A stretch of 12,685 bases of DNA from Sphingomonadales bacterium (GCA_016872225.1 VHAW01000041.1:1-12685); one strand, 5' to 3'; shown: positions 1 to 8,037, counted from the first letter of the stretch. Numbers and translations are program-made. Notes: generated by a model not told the origin, from the sequence alone.

Positions 1-129
1 TGCACGACTCGGCGGCACAAAGTCTGATGAGAAACCATTGTTAATTTTCTTAGGGCCCTTACGTCGAAATGATCCTTCGCTCTCTCGACGAGATGCAGGA
101 CCCGAAGAATCTTCGGATTTCTTTTTCAC
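1..129 (-). CDS. N-terminal fragment of a basic protein, possibly a pseudouridine synthase (cut by window edge)
   Basis: A GTG start at 129-127 opens a frame that runs without a stop for 43 codons to the window edge. An in-frame TAA lies four codons upstream, so translation cannot start much earlier. The visible part begins MKKKSEDSSGPASRRESEG and is disordered and basic, with 11 Lys or Arg and 9 Ser in 43 residues and no recognisable domain. It starts 21 bases after the scpB stop on the same strand and is probably cotranscribed. In many bacteria scpB is followed by an RluB-type rRNA pseudouridine synthase, and the Bacteroidota versions often carry a long basic N-terminal extension like this one. 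The identity is therefore inferred from context and composition only, because the catalytic domain lies outside the window. Confidence 0.5.
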   Translation of the reverse strand, partial: MKKKSEDSSGPASRRESEGSFRRKGPKKINNGFSSDFVPPSRA

Positions 130-150
130 GAATAAAATTTAAAGAGAGTT

Positions 151-1113
151 TCAGGATAGTGTATCGGCAGCATCCCTGCTGTCCATGGTATTTTCATTTT
201 CAGAGTTATCATCCTGAACTGAATGTTCTTCGAGTGAAGACCCTGATACTTCGAGAGAAATGGGTTCGGAATTTACTTCAATACCCTTGGAAGAATGCAG
301 CATTTCCGTATAGGTTAAGCGATCTTCCTCATCACGACCTATTTCATGACCTTCTTGTTCAAGTTCCTTAAGTTGAGGCAGTTGCTTAATATTGTTGATG
401 CCGAAATAATCCATAAAAAGATCTGTTGTCGCATACAAAATAGGCCTGCCCGGACCATCACCTTTGCCTTTGATCTTAATCAAGTTTTTTTCCAATAATT
501 TTTGAATTGAGAAATCGCAATTGACGCCTCGGATTTGCTCAACCTCGGATTTAGAAACAGGCTGTTTATACGCGACTATCGAAAGCGTCTCCAAGGAGGC
601 GACGGATAATTTACGTTTGGATTGTTCCAAGACGGCTTTTTGGACAATAGGCAGAAAGGCACTACGGGTTAAAAAACAGTAACCACCACCACTTTGCACC
701 AACTCAAATCCTCCAGGTCGTTGCTGCCAGTCTTCGACCAGCTCATCCAAAACACACTGGACTTGAGTCAACTTGACGGCTTCAGGAAGCAAGGAGGAAA
801 GTAAAGCGGTCACCTGACGGGCATCAAGGGGCTTCTCACTGGCAAAGAGCAAGGCCTCTATTTGGTGGGCCATATCTTGCACTCCCTCAAAAACAACTTG
901 AATATCCTTAAGCGATTCAGAATCAGTAGGGGATTCCTCCTTCATAATGGACATTGCTTGAGGTACTTCACGATGCTCTTCTTGTCCAAAATTCGGATTC
1001 ACCTCAAGTTCCGCCTCTAGAATATGGGCATATTCGGCCACATAAGTCGACCCCTCGTTCCCGAGATTGACAGCCTTGGTCTTTTTATCTCCCTTTTTGG
1101 CCTGTTTTTTCAT
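151..1113 (-). CDS. scpB: Segregation and condensation protein B
   Basis: ScpB is the winged-helix kleisin-binding subunit of the SMC-ScpA-ScpB complex that condenses and segregates the nucleoid. The conserved core starts near residue 81 (MAHQIEALLFASEKPL). It includes the segment around residues 175-198 (ETLSIVAYKQPVSKSEVEQIRG) and the signature GRPILYATT at 222-230. The core is flanked by an 80-residue N-terminal extension (Lys-rich, then acidic) and an acidic, Ser-rich C-terminal tail of about 70 residues, which makes 320 aa against roughly 180-250 for typical ScpB. The start at 1113 is the longest option. Met54 (codon at 954) and Met81 (codon at 873) are alternatives, and Met81 would give the family's usual N-terminus. 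An exact TAnnTTTG element ends five bases before the 1113 ATG. Family assignment is firm; the start is less certain. Confidence 0.92.
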   Translation of the reverse strand: MKKQAKKGDKKTKAVNLGNEGSTYVAEYAHILEAELEVNPNFGQEEHREVPQAMSIMKEESPTDSESLKDIQVVFEGVQDMAHQIEALLFASEKPLDARQVTALLSSLLPEAVKLTQVQCVLDELVEDWQQRPGGFELVQSGGGYCFLTRSAFLPIVQKAVLEQSKRKLSVASLETLSIVAYKQPVSKSEVEQIRGVNCDFSIQKLLEKNLIKIKGKGDGPGRPILYATTDLFMDYFGINNIKQLPQLKELEQEGHEIGRDEEDRLTYTEMLHSSKGIEVNSEPISLEVSGSSLEEHSVQDDNSENENTMDSRDAADTLS

Positions 1114-1118
1114 CTCGG

Positions 1119-1126
1119 CAAAGCTA
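1119..1126 (-). promoter_or_regulatory. Putative -7 promoter element of scpB
   Basis: TAGCTTTG on the minus strand is an exact match to the Bacteroidota -7 consensus TAnnTTTG. It ends five bases before the annotated scpB ATG, so transcription would begin at or next to that ATG. Either the mRNA is leaderless or translation begins further downstream. No convincing -33 TTG was seen at the usual distance. Confidence 0.45.
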
Positions 1127-1127
1127 A

Positions 1128-1158
1128 TTTGAAATCGACCCCTAAATTCGTCTGTTTG
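1128..1158 (+). promoter_or_regulatory. Putative promoter of the M49 peptidase gene
   Basis: TTTG (1128-1131) is separated by 19 bases from TCTGTTTG (1151-1158), which is one mismatch from TAnnTTTG. The spacing suits a Bacteroidota -33/-7 promoter and would give a leader of about 75 bases before the ATG at 1239. It lies back to back with the scpB promoter. This is pattern-matching only. Confidence 0.35.
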
Positions 1159-1238
1159 AAATTAATCCTCAAGCCTCTCCCTTGTACCCACAAAACCCCC
1201 GGAATCTCCCCCCTTTCCAACCTTTTATCCCGTATCCC

Positions 1239-3326
1239 ATGAATCCGAACCGCAGCCTGAACCTCCGTTTCATTTCCCTCCCCCTCCACGCCCTCCTGTT
1301 CTTGACCTTAATGCTAAACTCCTGCCAAAACCAATCCCAAAAAACCCCATTGGAAGAAACGGAATTTCAGGTTTTGGCCGACCAGTTTGCAGACCTTCAG
1401 GTTTTGCGTTACCGCATCCCCGATTTTGAAAACCTCAGCCTCCTACAGAAGGAACTCCTGTACTACCTCAGCCAAGCCGCCCGCTCAGGCCACGATATCA
1501 TTTGGGATCAGAATTACCGTCATAACCTTTTGATCCGGAAGACTCTCGAAAACATTGTCGAACACTACGAGGGCGACCGCAAAGATCCCCGTTGGGAACA
1601 ATTCATGGTCTACACCAAAAGAGTTTGGTTCAGCAACGGCATTCACCATCATTACAGCACCCGCAAGTTCTTGCCTGATTTTGACACCGCCTATTGGAAT
1701 ACCCTGGTCCTCGGGTGTCCAAAGGCGACTTTTCCCGTGACCTCCTCTTGTTCCAACCCAACCCAATTGGCCGCCTTCCTGGAGCCCATTCTATTTGATC
1801 CTAATATGGATGCCAAACGAGTCAATCAAGATGCAGGAATTGACCTGGTCCGCGGTTCCGCAAACAATTTTTACAGAGGCGTGACCCAAAAAGAAGTCGA
1901 AGCCTTTTACAAGCCCCTCAAAAATCCCAACGATACCACCCCGGTTTGGTTCGGCCTCAACTCACGGCTTGCCAAAGTCAACGGAAAAGTAACCGAAATC
2001 CCATGGAAATCAGGAGGTTTATACGGTCAAGCCATCGATCGCATCGTTTATTGGCTCCAAAAAGCCGTCACAGTAGCCGAAAATCCCAAACAAAAGAAAG
2101 CCTTGGAATTGCTGATTGCCTATTATCAAACAGGAGATCTCAAAACCTGGGATGCTTATAACATTGCCTGGGTTCAAGATACCGAATCCATGATTGATGT
2201 GGTCAATGGCTTTATCGAAGTTTATGGCGATCCTTTGGGTATGCGGGCCTCCTATGAATCCGTTGTTTCATTCCGGGACATGGAAGCTACCAAGCGAATC
2301 AAGGCCATCGGCGATCAGGCCCAGTGGTTTGAGGACCAGTCCCCCATCCTACCGGAACACAAGAAAGCCAAGGTCACCGGTATTTCCGCCAAAGTCATCA
2401 CCGTGGTTCAGGAAGCCGGTGATGCCTCCCCCTCCACCCCCATCGGTATCAACCTGCCGAATGCCGATTGGATCCGCAAAATGCACGGTTCCAAATCAGT
2501 GGCCCTTGGTAACATTGTCTATGCCTACAACGAAATGGGAGCCAAAGGCAGTTCCATTCAAGAATTTGGTTGGGATCAAGCCGAAATAGATCGCTCACGC
2601 CAATTCGGTCCTTTGGCCGGGGATCTCCACACCGATCTTCACGAAGTTATCGGCCACGCTTCAGGTCAACTCAACCCCGGTATTGGCACCCCCAAAGAAA
2701 CCCTCAAGCAATACGCCTCAACCCTCGAAGAAGCCCGTGCCGACTTGGTGGCATTGTACTTTATCATGGACCCCAAGCTCATCGACTTGGGCGTCATGCC
2801 CGGTCTTGAAGTCGGCAAGGCGGAATACGACGGATACATTCGGAACGGCCTGATGTTGCAATTGCGTCGCCTGGAGGCTGGCGAAAATCTCGAAGAATCC
2901 CATATGCGGAACCGCCAACTGAACGCAGGATGGGCCTACCAAAAAGGCCTGGCCAACAAGGTCATTGAACGCAAACAAAGGGACGGAAAAACCTATTTTG
3001 TAGTAAATGACTACAACGCCCTTCGCGATTTGTTCGGTCAATTGTTACGGGAAATTCAGCGCATCAAAAGCGAAGGGGATTTCAAAGCCGGACAAGCCTT
3101 GGTGGAAACCTACGGCGTCAAAGTAGACCAAATCTTGGTTGCCGAGGTCAAAAAGCGTTTTGAATCCATACAGTCCAAGCCTTATTCCGGTTTTATTCAA
3201 CCCCGATTGGTGCCCGTCATGGTCAAGGGCCGTATCAAAGATATCAAAGTCGAGTACCCCGACAACTTTGTAGAACAGATGATGGAATTTGGTCGCGATT
3301 ACGCCACCCTCCCGGTAGTCAATTAA
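1239..3326 (+). CDS. Dipeptidyl-peptidase III-like zinc peptidase (family M49), predicted lipoprotein
   Basis: Family M49 enzymes remove dipeptides from the N-terminus of short peptides using a single zinc. Both signature motifs are present: HEVIGH at residues 468-473 (the HExxGH zinc and catalytic motif) and EEARAD at 497-502, whose second Glu (498) should be the third zinc ligand. The length of 695 aa is close to bacterial DPP III proteins. I chose the ATG at 1239 rather than the in-frame ATG at 1182. The later start gives a clean lipoprotein signal: basic residues, a hydrophobic stretch (residues 11-26) and a lipobox-like LNSC ending in Cys29. The 1182 start would put 19 Pro-rich residues ahead of it. 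The protein is therefore probably anchored in the cell envelope and acts on periplasmic peptides. It stands alone: divergent from scpB and convergent with the acyl-CoA dehydrogenase, 33 bases apart. Bacterial members are sometimes mis-named dihydrofolate reductase. Natural substrates are unknown. Confidence 0.88.
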   Translation: MNPNRSLNLRFISLPLHALLFLTLMLNSCQNQSQKTPLEETEFQVLADQFADLQVLRYRIPDFENLSLLQKELLYYLSQAARSGHDIIWDQNYRHNLLIRKTLENIVEHYEGDRKDPRWEQFMVYTKRVWFSNGIHHHYSTRKFLPDFDTAYWNTLVLGCPKATFPVTSSCSNPTQLAAFLEPILFDPNMDAKRVNQDAGIDLVRGSANNFYRGVTQKEVEAFYKPLKNPNDTTPVWFGLNSRLAKVNGKVTEIPWKSGGLYGQAIDRIVYWLQKAVTVAENPKQKKALELLIAYYQTGDLKTWDAYNIAWVQDTESMIDVVNGFIEVYGDPLGMRASYESVVSFRDMEATKRIKAIGDQAQWFEDQSPILPEHKKAKVTGISAKVITVVQEAGDASPSTPIGINLPNADWIRKMHGSKSVALGNIVYAYNEMGAKGSSIQEFGWDQAEIDRSRQFGPLAGDLHTDLHEVIGHASGQLNPGIGTPKETLKQYASTLEEARADLVALYFIMDPKLIDLGVMPGLEVGKAEYDGYIRNGLMLQLRRLEAGENLEESHMRNRQLNAGWAYQKGLANKVIERKQRDGKTYFVVNDYNALRDLFGQLLREIQRIKSEGDFKAGQALVETYGVKVDQILVAEVKKRFESIQSKPYSGFIQPRLVPVMVKGRIKDIKVEYPDNFVEQMMEFGRDYATLPVVN

Positions 3327-3330
3327 TTAG

Positions 3331-3343
3331 CGAATCTCATTCG
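3331..3343. terminator. Weak hairpin between convergent genes
   Basis: CGAAT (3331-3335) and ATTCG (3339-3343) form a 5-bp stem with a 3-base loop in the 33-base gap between the M49 peptidase and the acyl-CoA dehydrogenase, whose 3' ends face each other. There is no following T-run on either strand, so a role as a terminator is only suggested by position. Confidence 0.2.
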
Positions 3344-3359
3344 TCCACGAAAAACCCAA

Positions 3360-4502
3360 TTACCCTCGGATTAAATCCCTGGAAATCACGATACGCTGAA
3401 CCTCCGAGGTTCCTTCGTAAATCTGGGTGATTTTGGCATCGCGCATCATCCGCTCCACATGAAATTCCTTGACATAACCATAGCCTCCATGGACTTGGAC
3501 AGCTTCGGTAGTGACCTTCATGGCCACCGTAGAAGCAAACAACTTAGCCTGAGCTGAAGCAATATCGTAGTTCAGGTTCTGATCCTTGAGCCAGGCCGCC
3601 TTGAGGCAAAGCATACGAGCGGCTTCAATCTCAGTAGCCATATCTGCCAATTTGAATTGGATGGCCTGGTGGTTCATGATTTCAGTCCCAAAAGCTTTGC
3701 GCTCTTTGGCATATTTGACGCTTAGTTCCAAAGCACCGCTGGCAATACCCAAAGCTTGGGCCGCAATTCCGATTCGTCCTCCGGCAAGCACTTTCATAGC
3801 GTATTTGAAACCAAAGCCGTCTTCTCCGATTTGATTCGTTTTGGGGACTTTAACATCGGTGAACATGATGCTGTGGGTATCGCTGCCGCGGATGCCCATT
3901 TTATCTTCTTTTTTGCCAACCTGTACACCTGGCCAAGCCTTCTCGACCAAAAATGCATTGATGCCCTTATGTCCTTTGGTCACATCGGTTTGGGCGATCA
4001 CGATATAATAGGATGCAGAGTTGCCGTTGGTAATCCAATTCTTGGTTCCGTTCAACACATAATGATCTCCATGGTCCAGGGCTGTAGTCCGTTGCGATGT
4101 CGCATCGGAACCGGCTTCCGGTTCCGACAAACAAAAAGCTCCAATCTTTTGGCCGCTAGCCAATGTAGGCAAATAACGCTGCTTGAGTTTCTCTGAACCA
4201 AAAGTTTCCAACCCCCAACAGACCAGCGAATTGTTCACCGACATGCAGACCGAAGCGGAGGCATCCACTTTGGAAATTTCTTCCATCGCCAAAACATAGG
4301 ATACCGTATCCATACCCCCGCCGCCGTATTGAGGGCTCACCATCATCCCCATAAAACCAAGCTCTCCCATTTTGGCCATTTGGGCAGAGGGAAATTCCTG
4401 ATTATTGTCTCGTTCGATAACACCTGGCAACAGTTCCTGCTGGGCAAAATCTCTGGCAGCCTGACGGATCATTTGGTGTTCTTCGGATAATTCAAATAAC
4501 AT
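3360..4502 (-). CDS. Acyl-CoA dehydrogenase (short-chain/butyryl-CoA type)
   Basis: This FAD enzyme oxidises acyl-CoA to trans-2-enoyl-CoA and passes electrons to electron-transfer flavoprotein. The 380 aa match the soluble short-chain family from end to end. It has an N-terminal helical domain, then the FAD/substrate strand region with AFCLSEPEAGSD and NGTKNWITNG. The C-terminal helical domain follows, with GGYGYVKEFHVERMMRDAK and IYEGTSEVQR, whose Glu363 is in the position of the catalytic base in short-chain enzymes. It is the last gene of the run tetR-paaABCD, 74 bases after paaD. A promoter-like element at the end of paaD suggests it can also be transcribed alone. The substrate cannot be read from sequence; butyryl-CoA or a branched short-chain acyl-CoA is most likely. 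A role in the lower phenylacetate pathway is inference from location, since that pathway does not classically need an acyl-CoA dehydrogenase. Confidence 0.93.
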   Translation of the reverse strand: MLFELSEEHQMIRQAARDFAQQELLPGVIERDNNQEFPSAQMAKMGELGFMGMMVSPQYGGGGMDTVSYVLAMEEISKVDASASVCMSVNNSLVCWGLETFGSEKLKQRYLPTLASGQKIGAFCLSEPEAGSDATSQRTTALDHGDHYVLNGTKNWITNGNSASYYIVIAQTDVTKGHKGINAFLVEKAWPGVQVGKKEDKMGIRGSDTHSIMFTDVKVPKTNQIGEDGFGFKYAMKVLAGGRIGIAAQALGIASGALELSVKYAKERKAFGTEIMNHQAIQFKLADMATEIEAARMLCLKAAWLKDQNLNYDIASAQAKLFASTVAMKVTTEAVQVHGGYGYVKEFHVERMMRDAKITQIYEGTSEVQRIVISRDLIRG

Positions 4503-4565
4503 ATAATAAAATATTAAAAATGATCAACAATAAAGTTGAAGGTTCTGAGGAAAATAGGCTAAGAC

Positions 4566-4600
4566 CAAAGTTAAAATCAAAGCGGTTTGAATTGTTCAAA
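4566..4600 (-). promoter_or_regulatory. Putative internal promoter for the acyl-CoA dehydrogenase
   Basis: On the minus strand TTTG (4600-4597) is followed after 23 bases by TAACTTTG (4573-4566), an exact TAnnTTTG -7 element. It overlaps the last codons and stop of paaD and would give a leader of roughly 55-60 bases before the acyl-CoA dehydrogenase ATG at 4502. The spacer is at the long end of the reported range. Confidence 0.4.
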
Positions 4601-5137
4601 GGCCTCAAGACAATCAAAACAATAATGCAAAGACCGGCACAGGGTTGGACCAAAGGGGGATTTCATGGAGGTGTTTTCGGAACCGCAACGAGGACAAGCC
4701 GCCCTGGCCAAAGCGTCTAAATCAGGACCTGAGCAACCTGGACGACGACGAGGCGGGGGTGCTAAACCAAAATTTCGAATCTTCTCCCGCCCCGCTTCAC
4801 TGATCCGCTCCGAGGTCCAGGGATTTTCGAAAGTGGTTTGGACTTCGACGACCGAAGCACCGGCTTCAAGCAAGGCCTCTTGGACTGTTTTTTCCATCCA
4901 ACGGAGGGCCGGACATCCGGCAAAGGTGGGAGTCAAAATCACCCGAACTGCCCCATCTTCGGCCACGGTCAATCGGGTCACAATACCCAAATCCACAACC
5001 GATATCACCGGAATTTCAGGATCGGGAACCCCGTCCAACACCTCCCAATAACGTCGCAATTCTAGGGTAAGCCCATCCGGAATATTCCCTTTCAGGCCCT
5101 CTGCCCGAATGCCCGCTGTTTCGGCTTGATTTACCAT
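4577..5137 (-). CDS. paaD: 1,2-phenylacetyl-CoA epoxidase accessory subunit PaaD
   Basis: PaaD is the small accessory protein of the phenylacetyl-CoA epoxidase system (also named PaaJ in some annotations). It is thought to help mature the iron-sulfur or di-iron components rather than catalyse. Residues about 28-115 form a MIP18/DUF59 domain with the typical DPEIP (39-43) and a conserved Cys in TPTFAGCPA (69-77). The C-terminus is a zinc-ribbon-like tail with Cys148, Cys151, Cys167, Cys173 and Cys176 (CPRCGS, then CRSLHYCFDC), as in enterobacterial PaaD. At 186 aa it is slightly longer than the E. coli protein of about 165 aa. Its ATG overlaps the end of paaC by 7 bases, which implies translational coupling. 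The identification is strong because domain order and neighbours agree. Confidence 0.95.
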   Translation of the reverse strand: MVNQAETAGIRAEGLKGNIPDGLTLELRRYWEVLDGVPDPEIPVISVVDLGIVTRLTVAEDGAVRVILTPTFAGCPALRWMEKTVQEALLEAGASVVEVQTTFENPWTSERISEAGREKIRNFGLAPPPRRRPGCSGPDLDALARAACPRCGSENTSMKSPFGPTLCRSLHYCFDCLEAFEQFKPL

Positions 5138-5928
5138 TCGGCTTGGGGATCCAGGCGAAAAACTGCCGTCATTTCTTCCAGCATAGACGCAAGATGCTCT
5201 GAGTGGTAGCCTTGACGACCCCCCAGAACCGGCTCTACCTTATGCAGACCCAAGGCCTCCACATCAACGCTCCATAACACAAGGGATTCCAAAGCCCCTG
5301 CCTGCCAGTGCTGTTGCAGATGTCTTTCACCGGGGTACCAAGGCTGACCCGCATGCCCCACCTGCTCCATCAGAGCCTTCTCCCCAGACCAAGACTCAAA
5401 TAGGCCCAGGGCCATAGGCCAGACCTCCTTGAGTGCCGTCAACATCCGTAATCGGCTCTCTTCACTGCCCTGAAGCAGGGATTTCATCCAAGTATTCGCA
5501 TGAAAGGTATGGTACTTGACTTCCCCACGCAATTTGGTAGCCAAGGCTTGCAAGGCTGGGTCCTGAATTTGAGAAAGCGACTCGTAACGCAAGTAAACCG
5601 CCTGGTCGTAACACCAATGCCGTACCAGGCTAAAGGCATAATCGCCAATCGGTTGTTCGACCAACCACGAGGAGACCATAAGGCTTTCGGGGCGGTTAAA
5701 AGCAGTTTGATCCGGATCGGCCAACCCACATTCCTGATTCAGGTATTCATAAAACGCCAAAGCATGACCCACTTGATCCTGGGCGATGGACGAAAAAGCA
5801 ATGTCTTCTTCCAGAATAGGCCCAAGACCGGTCCATTCCGAATTGCGATGGCCCATCACCAATTGGTCATCGGCCAAATGCAGCAGGTAGCGGGCCAAAG
5901 GGGCGGTTGGGAGCGGTTGATTCGTCAT
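5131..5928 (-). CDS. paaC: 1,2-phenylacetyl-CoA epoxidase structural subunit PaaC
   Basis: PaaC is a ferritin-like four-helix protein that pairs with the catalytic subunit PaaA in the ring-1,2-phenylacetyl-CoA epoxidase but does not itself hold an active di-iron centre. The 265 aa are close to the usual 250. The two helix motifs that carry iron ligands in PaaA are recognisable but altered here: DQVGH at 51-55 has Gln where PaaA has the ligand Glu (DEVGH). EVKYH at 136-140 has Val where EESFH has the second Glu. That agrees with a structural, non-catalytic role. The ATG at 5928 shares one base with the stop of paaB (TAATG), and the 3' end overlaps paaD. This is the standard paaABCD order. Confidence 0.95.
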   Translation of the reverse strand: MTNQPLPTAPLARYLLHLADDQLVMGHRNSEWTGLGPILEEDIAFSSIAQDQVGHALAFYEYLNQECGLADPDQTAFNRPESLMVSSWLVEQPIGDYAFSLVRHWCYDQAVYLRYESLSQIQDPALQALATKLRGEVKYHTFHANTWMKSLLQGSEESRLRMLTALKEVWPMALGLFESWSGEKALMEQVGHAGQPWYPGERHLQQHWQAGALESLVLWSVDVEALGLHKVEPVLGGRQGYHSEHLASMLEEMTAVFRLDPQAEW

Positions 5929-6308
5929 TAGGGGGTCTGTTTGGCTTTGTAAGCGTCGATTTTTTCGTTGACTTTGTAGCCGGCAGGGTCACGATAACTT
6001 TTGGAGGGGGTGGTTCGAAAAACCTCTTCGTCGGCATAATCCATTTCCAAGACATCCGCGGTACAGACCACCCAAAGGTTGGAGGTCTCCCCGCGGCGAC
6101 CAAACTGCTCTTTGGCCATGGCCATGGCCATTTCGAGACTGGGCGCATGAACAATGCCAACACTGCTGTGCTTTTCACCACGACGACGCTGATGAAAAAC
6201 CTGATAACTGGGCCAATGGTCACCGGGAACCAAAACAGGCGGTTGATGCTCCGGTACCTGTTCGACCTGCAGACGATTTACCCGAGGATCAAGAGATAGA
6301 ATAGGCAT
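5928..6308 (-). CDS. paaB: 1,2-phenylacetyl-CoA epoxidase subunit PaaB
   Basis: PaaB is the small bridging subunit that holds PaaA-PaaC heterodimers together in the phenylacetyl-CoA epoxidase. The family core is seen around residues 33-80: WPSYQVFHQRRRGEKHSSVG, then IVHAPSLEMAMAMAKEQFGRR and LWVV. This matches the PaaB pattern of a basic strand, the VHA segment, an alanine-rich helix and the RR..LWVV strand. I chose the ATG at 6308 (MPILSLDPR, 126 aa), which lies 10 bases after the paaA stop. The frame stays open upstream to 6440, but that would overlap paaA by about 120 bases and adds a low-quality, Cys/Arg-rich stretch. The protein is longer than E. coli PaaB (about 95 aa), with extra N- and C-terminal residues that may be lineage-specific. 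The MAMAMAK stretch is encoded by a GGCCAT triplication. Confidence 0.93.
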   Translation of the reverse strand: MPILSLDPRVNRLQVEQVPEHQPPVLVPGDHWPSYQVFHQRRRGEKHSSVGIVHAPSLEMAMAMAKEQFGRRGETSNLWVVCTADVLEMDYADEEVFRTTPSKSYRDPAGYKVNEKIDAYKAKQTP

Positions 6309-6318
6309 AAACAGGTAT

Positions 6319-7305
6319 TTAGGCCAAAGGGGTAGCATAACGGGCATCCGCACGACGCAGAGCCGCACGCACCCAGGCCCCGCGTTCCTCGGCAACCTTG
6401 CGCACCGCCAAACGCTCGCGGCTACACGGACCATCGCCATTAATGACTTTGAAGAAGGTATCCCAATTGGGTTCGGTGAATAACCACTGTCCGGTGGATT
6501 CGTCCTTGCGCAATTCAGGGTCCGGCAAGCTCAGACCCAAGTCCCAGATTTTGGGGACATATATGTTAAGAAATTGCTGACGCATCACATCGTTGGTGGC
6601 CATTTTGACTTTCCATCGCATTAGCGTTTCGGTATGTTGCGACATGGTATCCGAAGGTCCAAAAAAATGCATGATGGGTTCCCACCAACGATTCAAAGCA
6701 TTTTGTAACATTTCACGCTGCATCGGGGTACCGGTAGCTAACCATACAAAAACCGAGTGACCCTGCTTGAGATGAAAACTCTCCTCGTAACAAATCCGTT
6801 CCAAGGCCCTGCAATAGGGACCGTAGGAGCCCTTGGAATTGGCCACCTGATTCACTATCGCAGCTGCGTCAATGAGAAATCCTATGACCGCCACATCGGC
6901 CCAGGTCTCGGCCGGATAATTGAACACATTGGAGTACTTGGACTTACCGTTGATCAGGTCATTCAGCATATCCTCCCGCTTTTTACCTAAAGTTTCAGCG
7001 GCCGAATACAATAATTGGGCATGACCTACCTCGTCCTGTACCTTGGCCATCAAGGCCAATTTGCGCCGAAAACCCGGCGCACGGGTTATCCAGGTTCCTT
7101 CGGGCAGGGCACCGATAATTTCGGAATGGGCATGCTGCTCAATCATGCGTATCAATTGCTTACGGTATACCGCGGGCATCCAATCCCTAGGTTCTATCTT
7201 CTCGCCACGGGTAATACGCGCTTCGAACTGAGCGAGCAATTCTGGACTTTCGGCTTGAGCTTTGGTCTCCTCTACACCGGCTGGGATATATCCTCCTCCG
7301 TACAT
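6319..7305 (-). CDS. paaA: 1,2-phenylacetyl-CoA epoxidase catalytic subunit PaaA
   Basis: PaaA is the di-iron oxygenase subunit that epoxidises the aromatic ring of phenylacetyl-CoA to ring-1,2-epoxyphenylacetyl-CoA, using O2 and electrons from the reductase PaaE. The ferritin-like core carries the expected ligands: Glu62 in HAHSEIIG, Glu92 and His95 in QDEVGH, and Glu175 and His178 in CYEESFH. Between them lies the strongly conserved PEGTWITRAPGFRRKLALMA. Length (328 aa) matches the family (about 310-330). The ATG at 7305 starts MYGGGYIPAGVEE and lies 27 bases after the TetR regulator stop. I saw no separate promoter-like element in that gap, so expression probably comes from the tetR promoter or from within tetR. 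Confidence 0.97.
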   Translation of the reverse strand: MYGGGYIPAGVEETKAQAESPELLAQFEARITRGEKIEPRDWMPAVYRKQLIRMIEQHAHSEIIGALPEGTWITRAPGFRRKLALMAKVQDEVGHAQLLYSAAETLGKKREDMLNDLINGKSKYSNVFNYPAETWADVAVIGFLIDAAAIVNQVANSKGSYGPYCRALERICYEESFHLKQGHSVFVWLATGTPMQREMLQNALNRWWEPIMHFFGPSDTMSQHTETLMRWKVKMATNDVMRQQFLNIYVPKIWDLGLSLPDPELRKDESTGQWLFTEPNWDTFFKVINGDGPCSRERLAVRKVAEERGAWVRAALRRADARYATPLA

Positions 7306-7332
7306 AACAATGAATTTATATGATTAAGAAAA

Positions 7333-8037
7333 TTAAGAGTGGTGGATGGTAGGTTGGTTTGCATTCGATATTGCACTCGATATTGCGGAAATATCGGACG
7401 AATTGGCAATACCGTTCATCCAAAGATCCAAAAATCGGCCGGCCAGTTGAGTCAAGGCCTCTCCATCGGGTCGGGCAGTGCTATGCACAGAACCATTCAT
7501 CAGCAGCAAGAGCTGGCGACCCAACCACAACGGGTCGCCTTGAACGAAAACACCTTGGTTCATGCCTTCCTGAAACAGCCTGGCAAAAAATTGTTCGTAG
7601 TCCAAGCGGAGGGCTTTAAAAGCTTGCAAGGAAGGCTCGCTCAAATGCCGCCATTCGTTCACAAAGACCCCTACCGCTTCCCGATCCGAAAAAAGCAAAC
7701 GAAGGTGCTCCTCAATGGCACAGCCCAAACGTTCAGCGACCGGTAAATCCATGGCCGCAATACGACGAGCGGTCGATACAAAGGCATCGGCCATTCCAAA
7801 ACAGATCTCGTGGAGGAGGGTCTCCTTGGAGGAAAAATAATTGTAAAGCGAAGGGGCCTCAATCCCACTTACGGAGGCCAATTCCCGCATGGACGTGGCG
7901 GCATACCCTTTGCGATGAAACAATTCCGTGGCCAAGCGGGCAATCTGCACTCTGCGACTGTTGCCAGAACCTAAGGTCGTAGGATATTCCCTCGCAGGGC
8001 CCATAGATGCAGAAAGCTCCGTTATGACCGTTTCCAT
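7333..8037 (-). CDS. TetR/AcrR-family regulator, likely repressor of the paa operon (PaaR-like)
   Basis: The N-terminal helix-turn-helix is clear at about residues 29-79: ARLATELFHRKGYAATSMRE, then LASVSGIEAPSLYNYFSSK. A helical ligand-binding domain of about 150 residues follows with no recognisable specific signature. The gene is the first of the paa run, 27 bases from paaA, and a 26-bp palindrome covers its promoter. Autoregulation and control of paa genes are therefore likely, with phenylacetyl-CoA or a related CoA thioester as inducer by analogy with TetR-type PaaR proteins; this is inference. The start is uncertain. I took the ATG at 8037; a GTG directly before it (8040) is also open. 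Met12 (codon at 8004), just before GPAREYP, would leave a normal 5' leader downstream of the predicted transcription start. Confidence 0.9.
   Translation of the reverse strand: METVITELSASMGPAREYPTTLGSGNSRRVQIARLATELFHRKGYAATSMRELASVSGIEAPSLYNYFSSKETLLHEICFGMADAFVSTARRIAAMDLPVAERLGCAIEEHLRLLFSDREAVGVFVNEWRHLSEPSLQAFKALRLDYEQFFARLFQEGMNQGVFVQGDPLWLGRQLLLLMNGSVHSTARPDGEALTQLAGRFLDLWMNGIANSSDISAISSAISNANQPTIHHS

Noticed and set aside
69..371. 100-codon plus-strand ORF antisense to scpB and its downstream gene
   Set aside because: It has no recognisable motif and lies opposite well-supported coding sequence; it is a shadow frame.
5131..5928. Loss of iron-ligand residues in PaaC as a mutation of interest
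   Set aside because: PaaC is known as the non-catalytic structural partner of PaaA, so altered ligands are expected.
6114..6137. GGCCAT tandem triplication
   Set aside because: It encodes the Met-Ala repeats of an alanine-rich helix in PaaB and is too short to suggest a mobile or regulatory repeat.
6309..6440. Upstream-extended paaB start at 6440
   Set aside because: It would overlap paaA by more than 120 bases and adds a Cys/Arg-rich stretch not found in PaaB; the ATG at 6308 fits the operon spacing.
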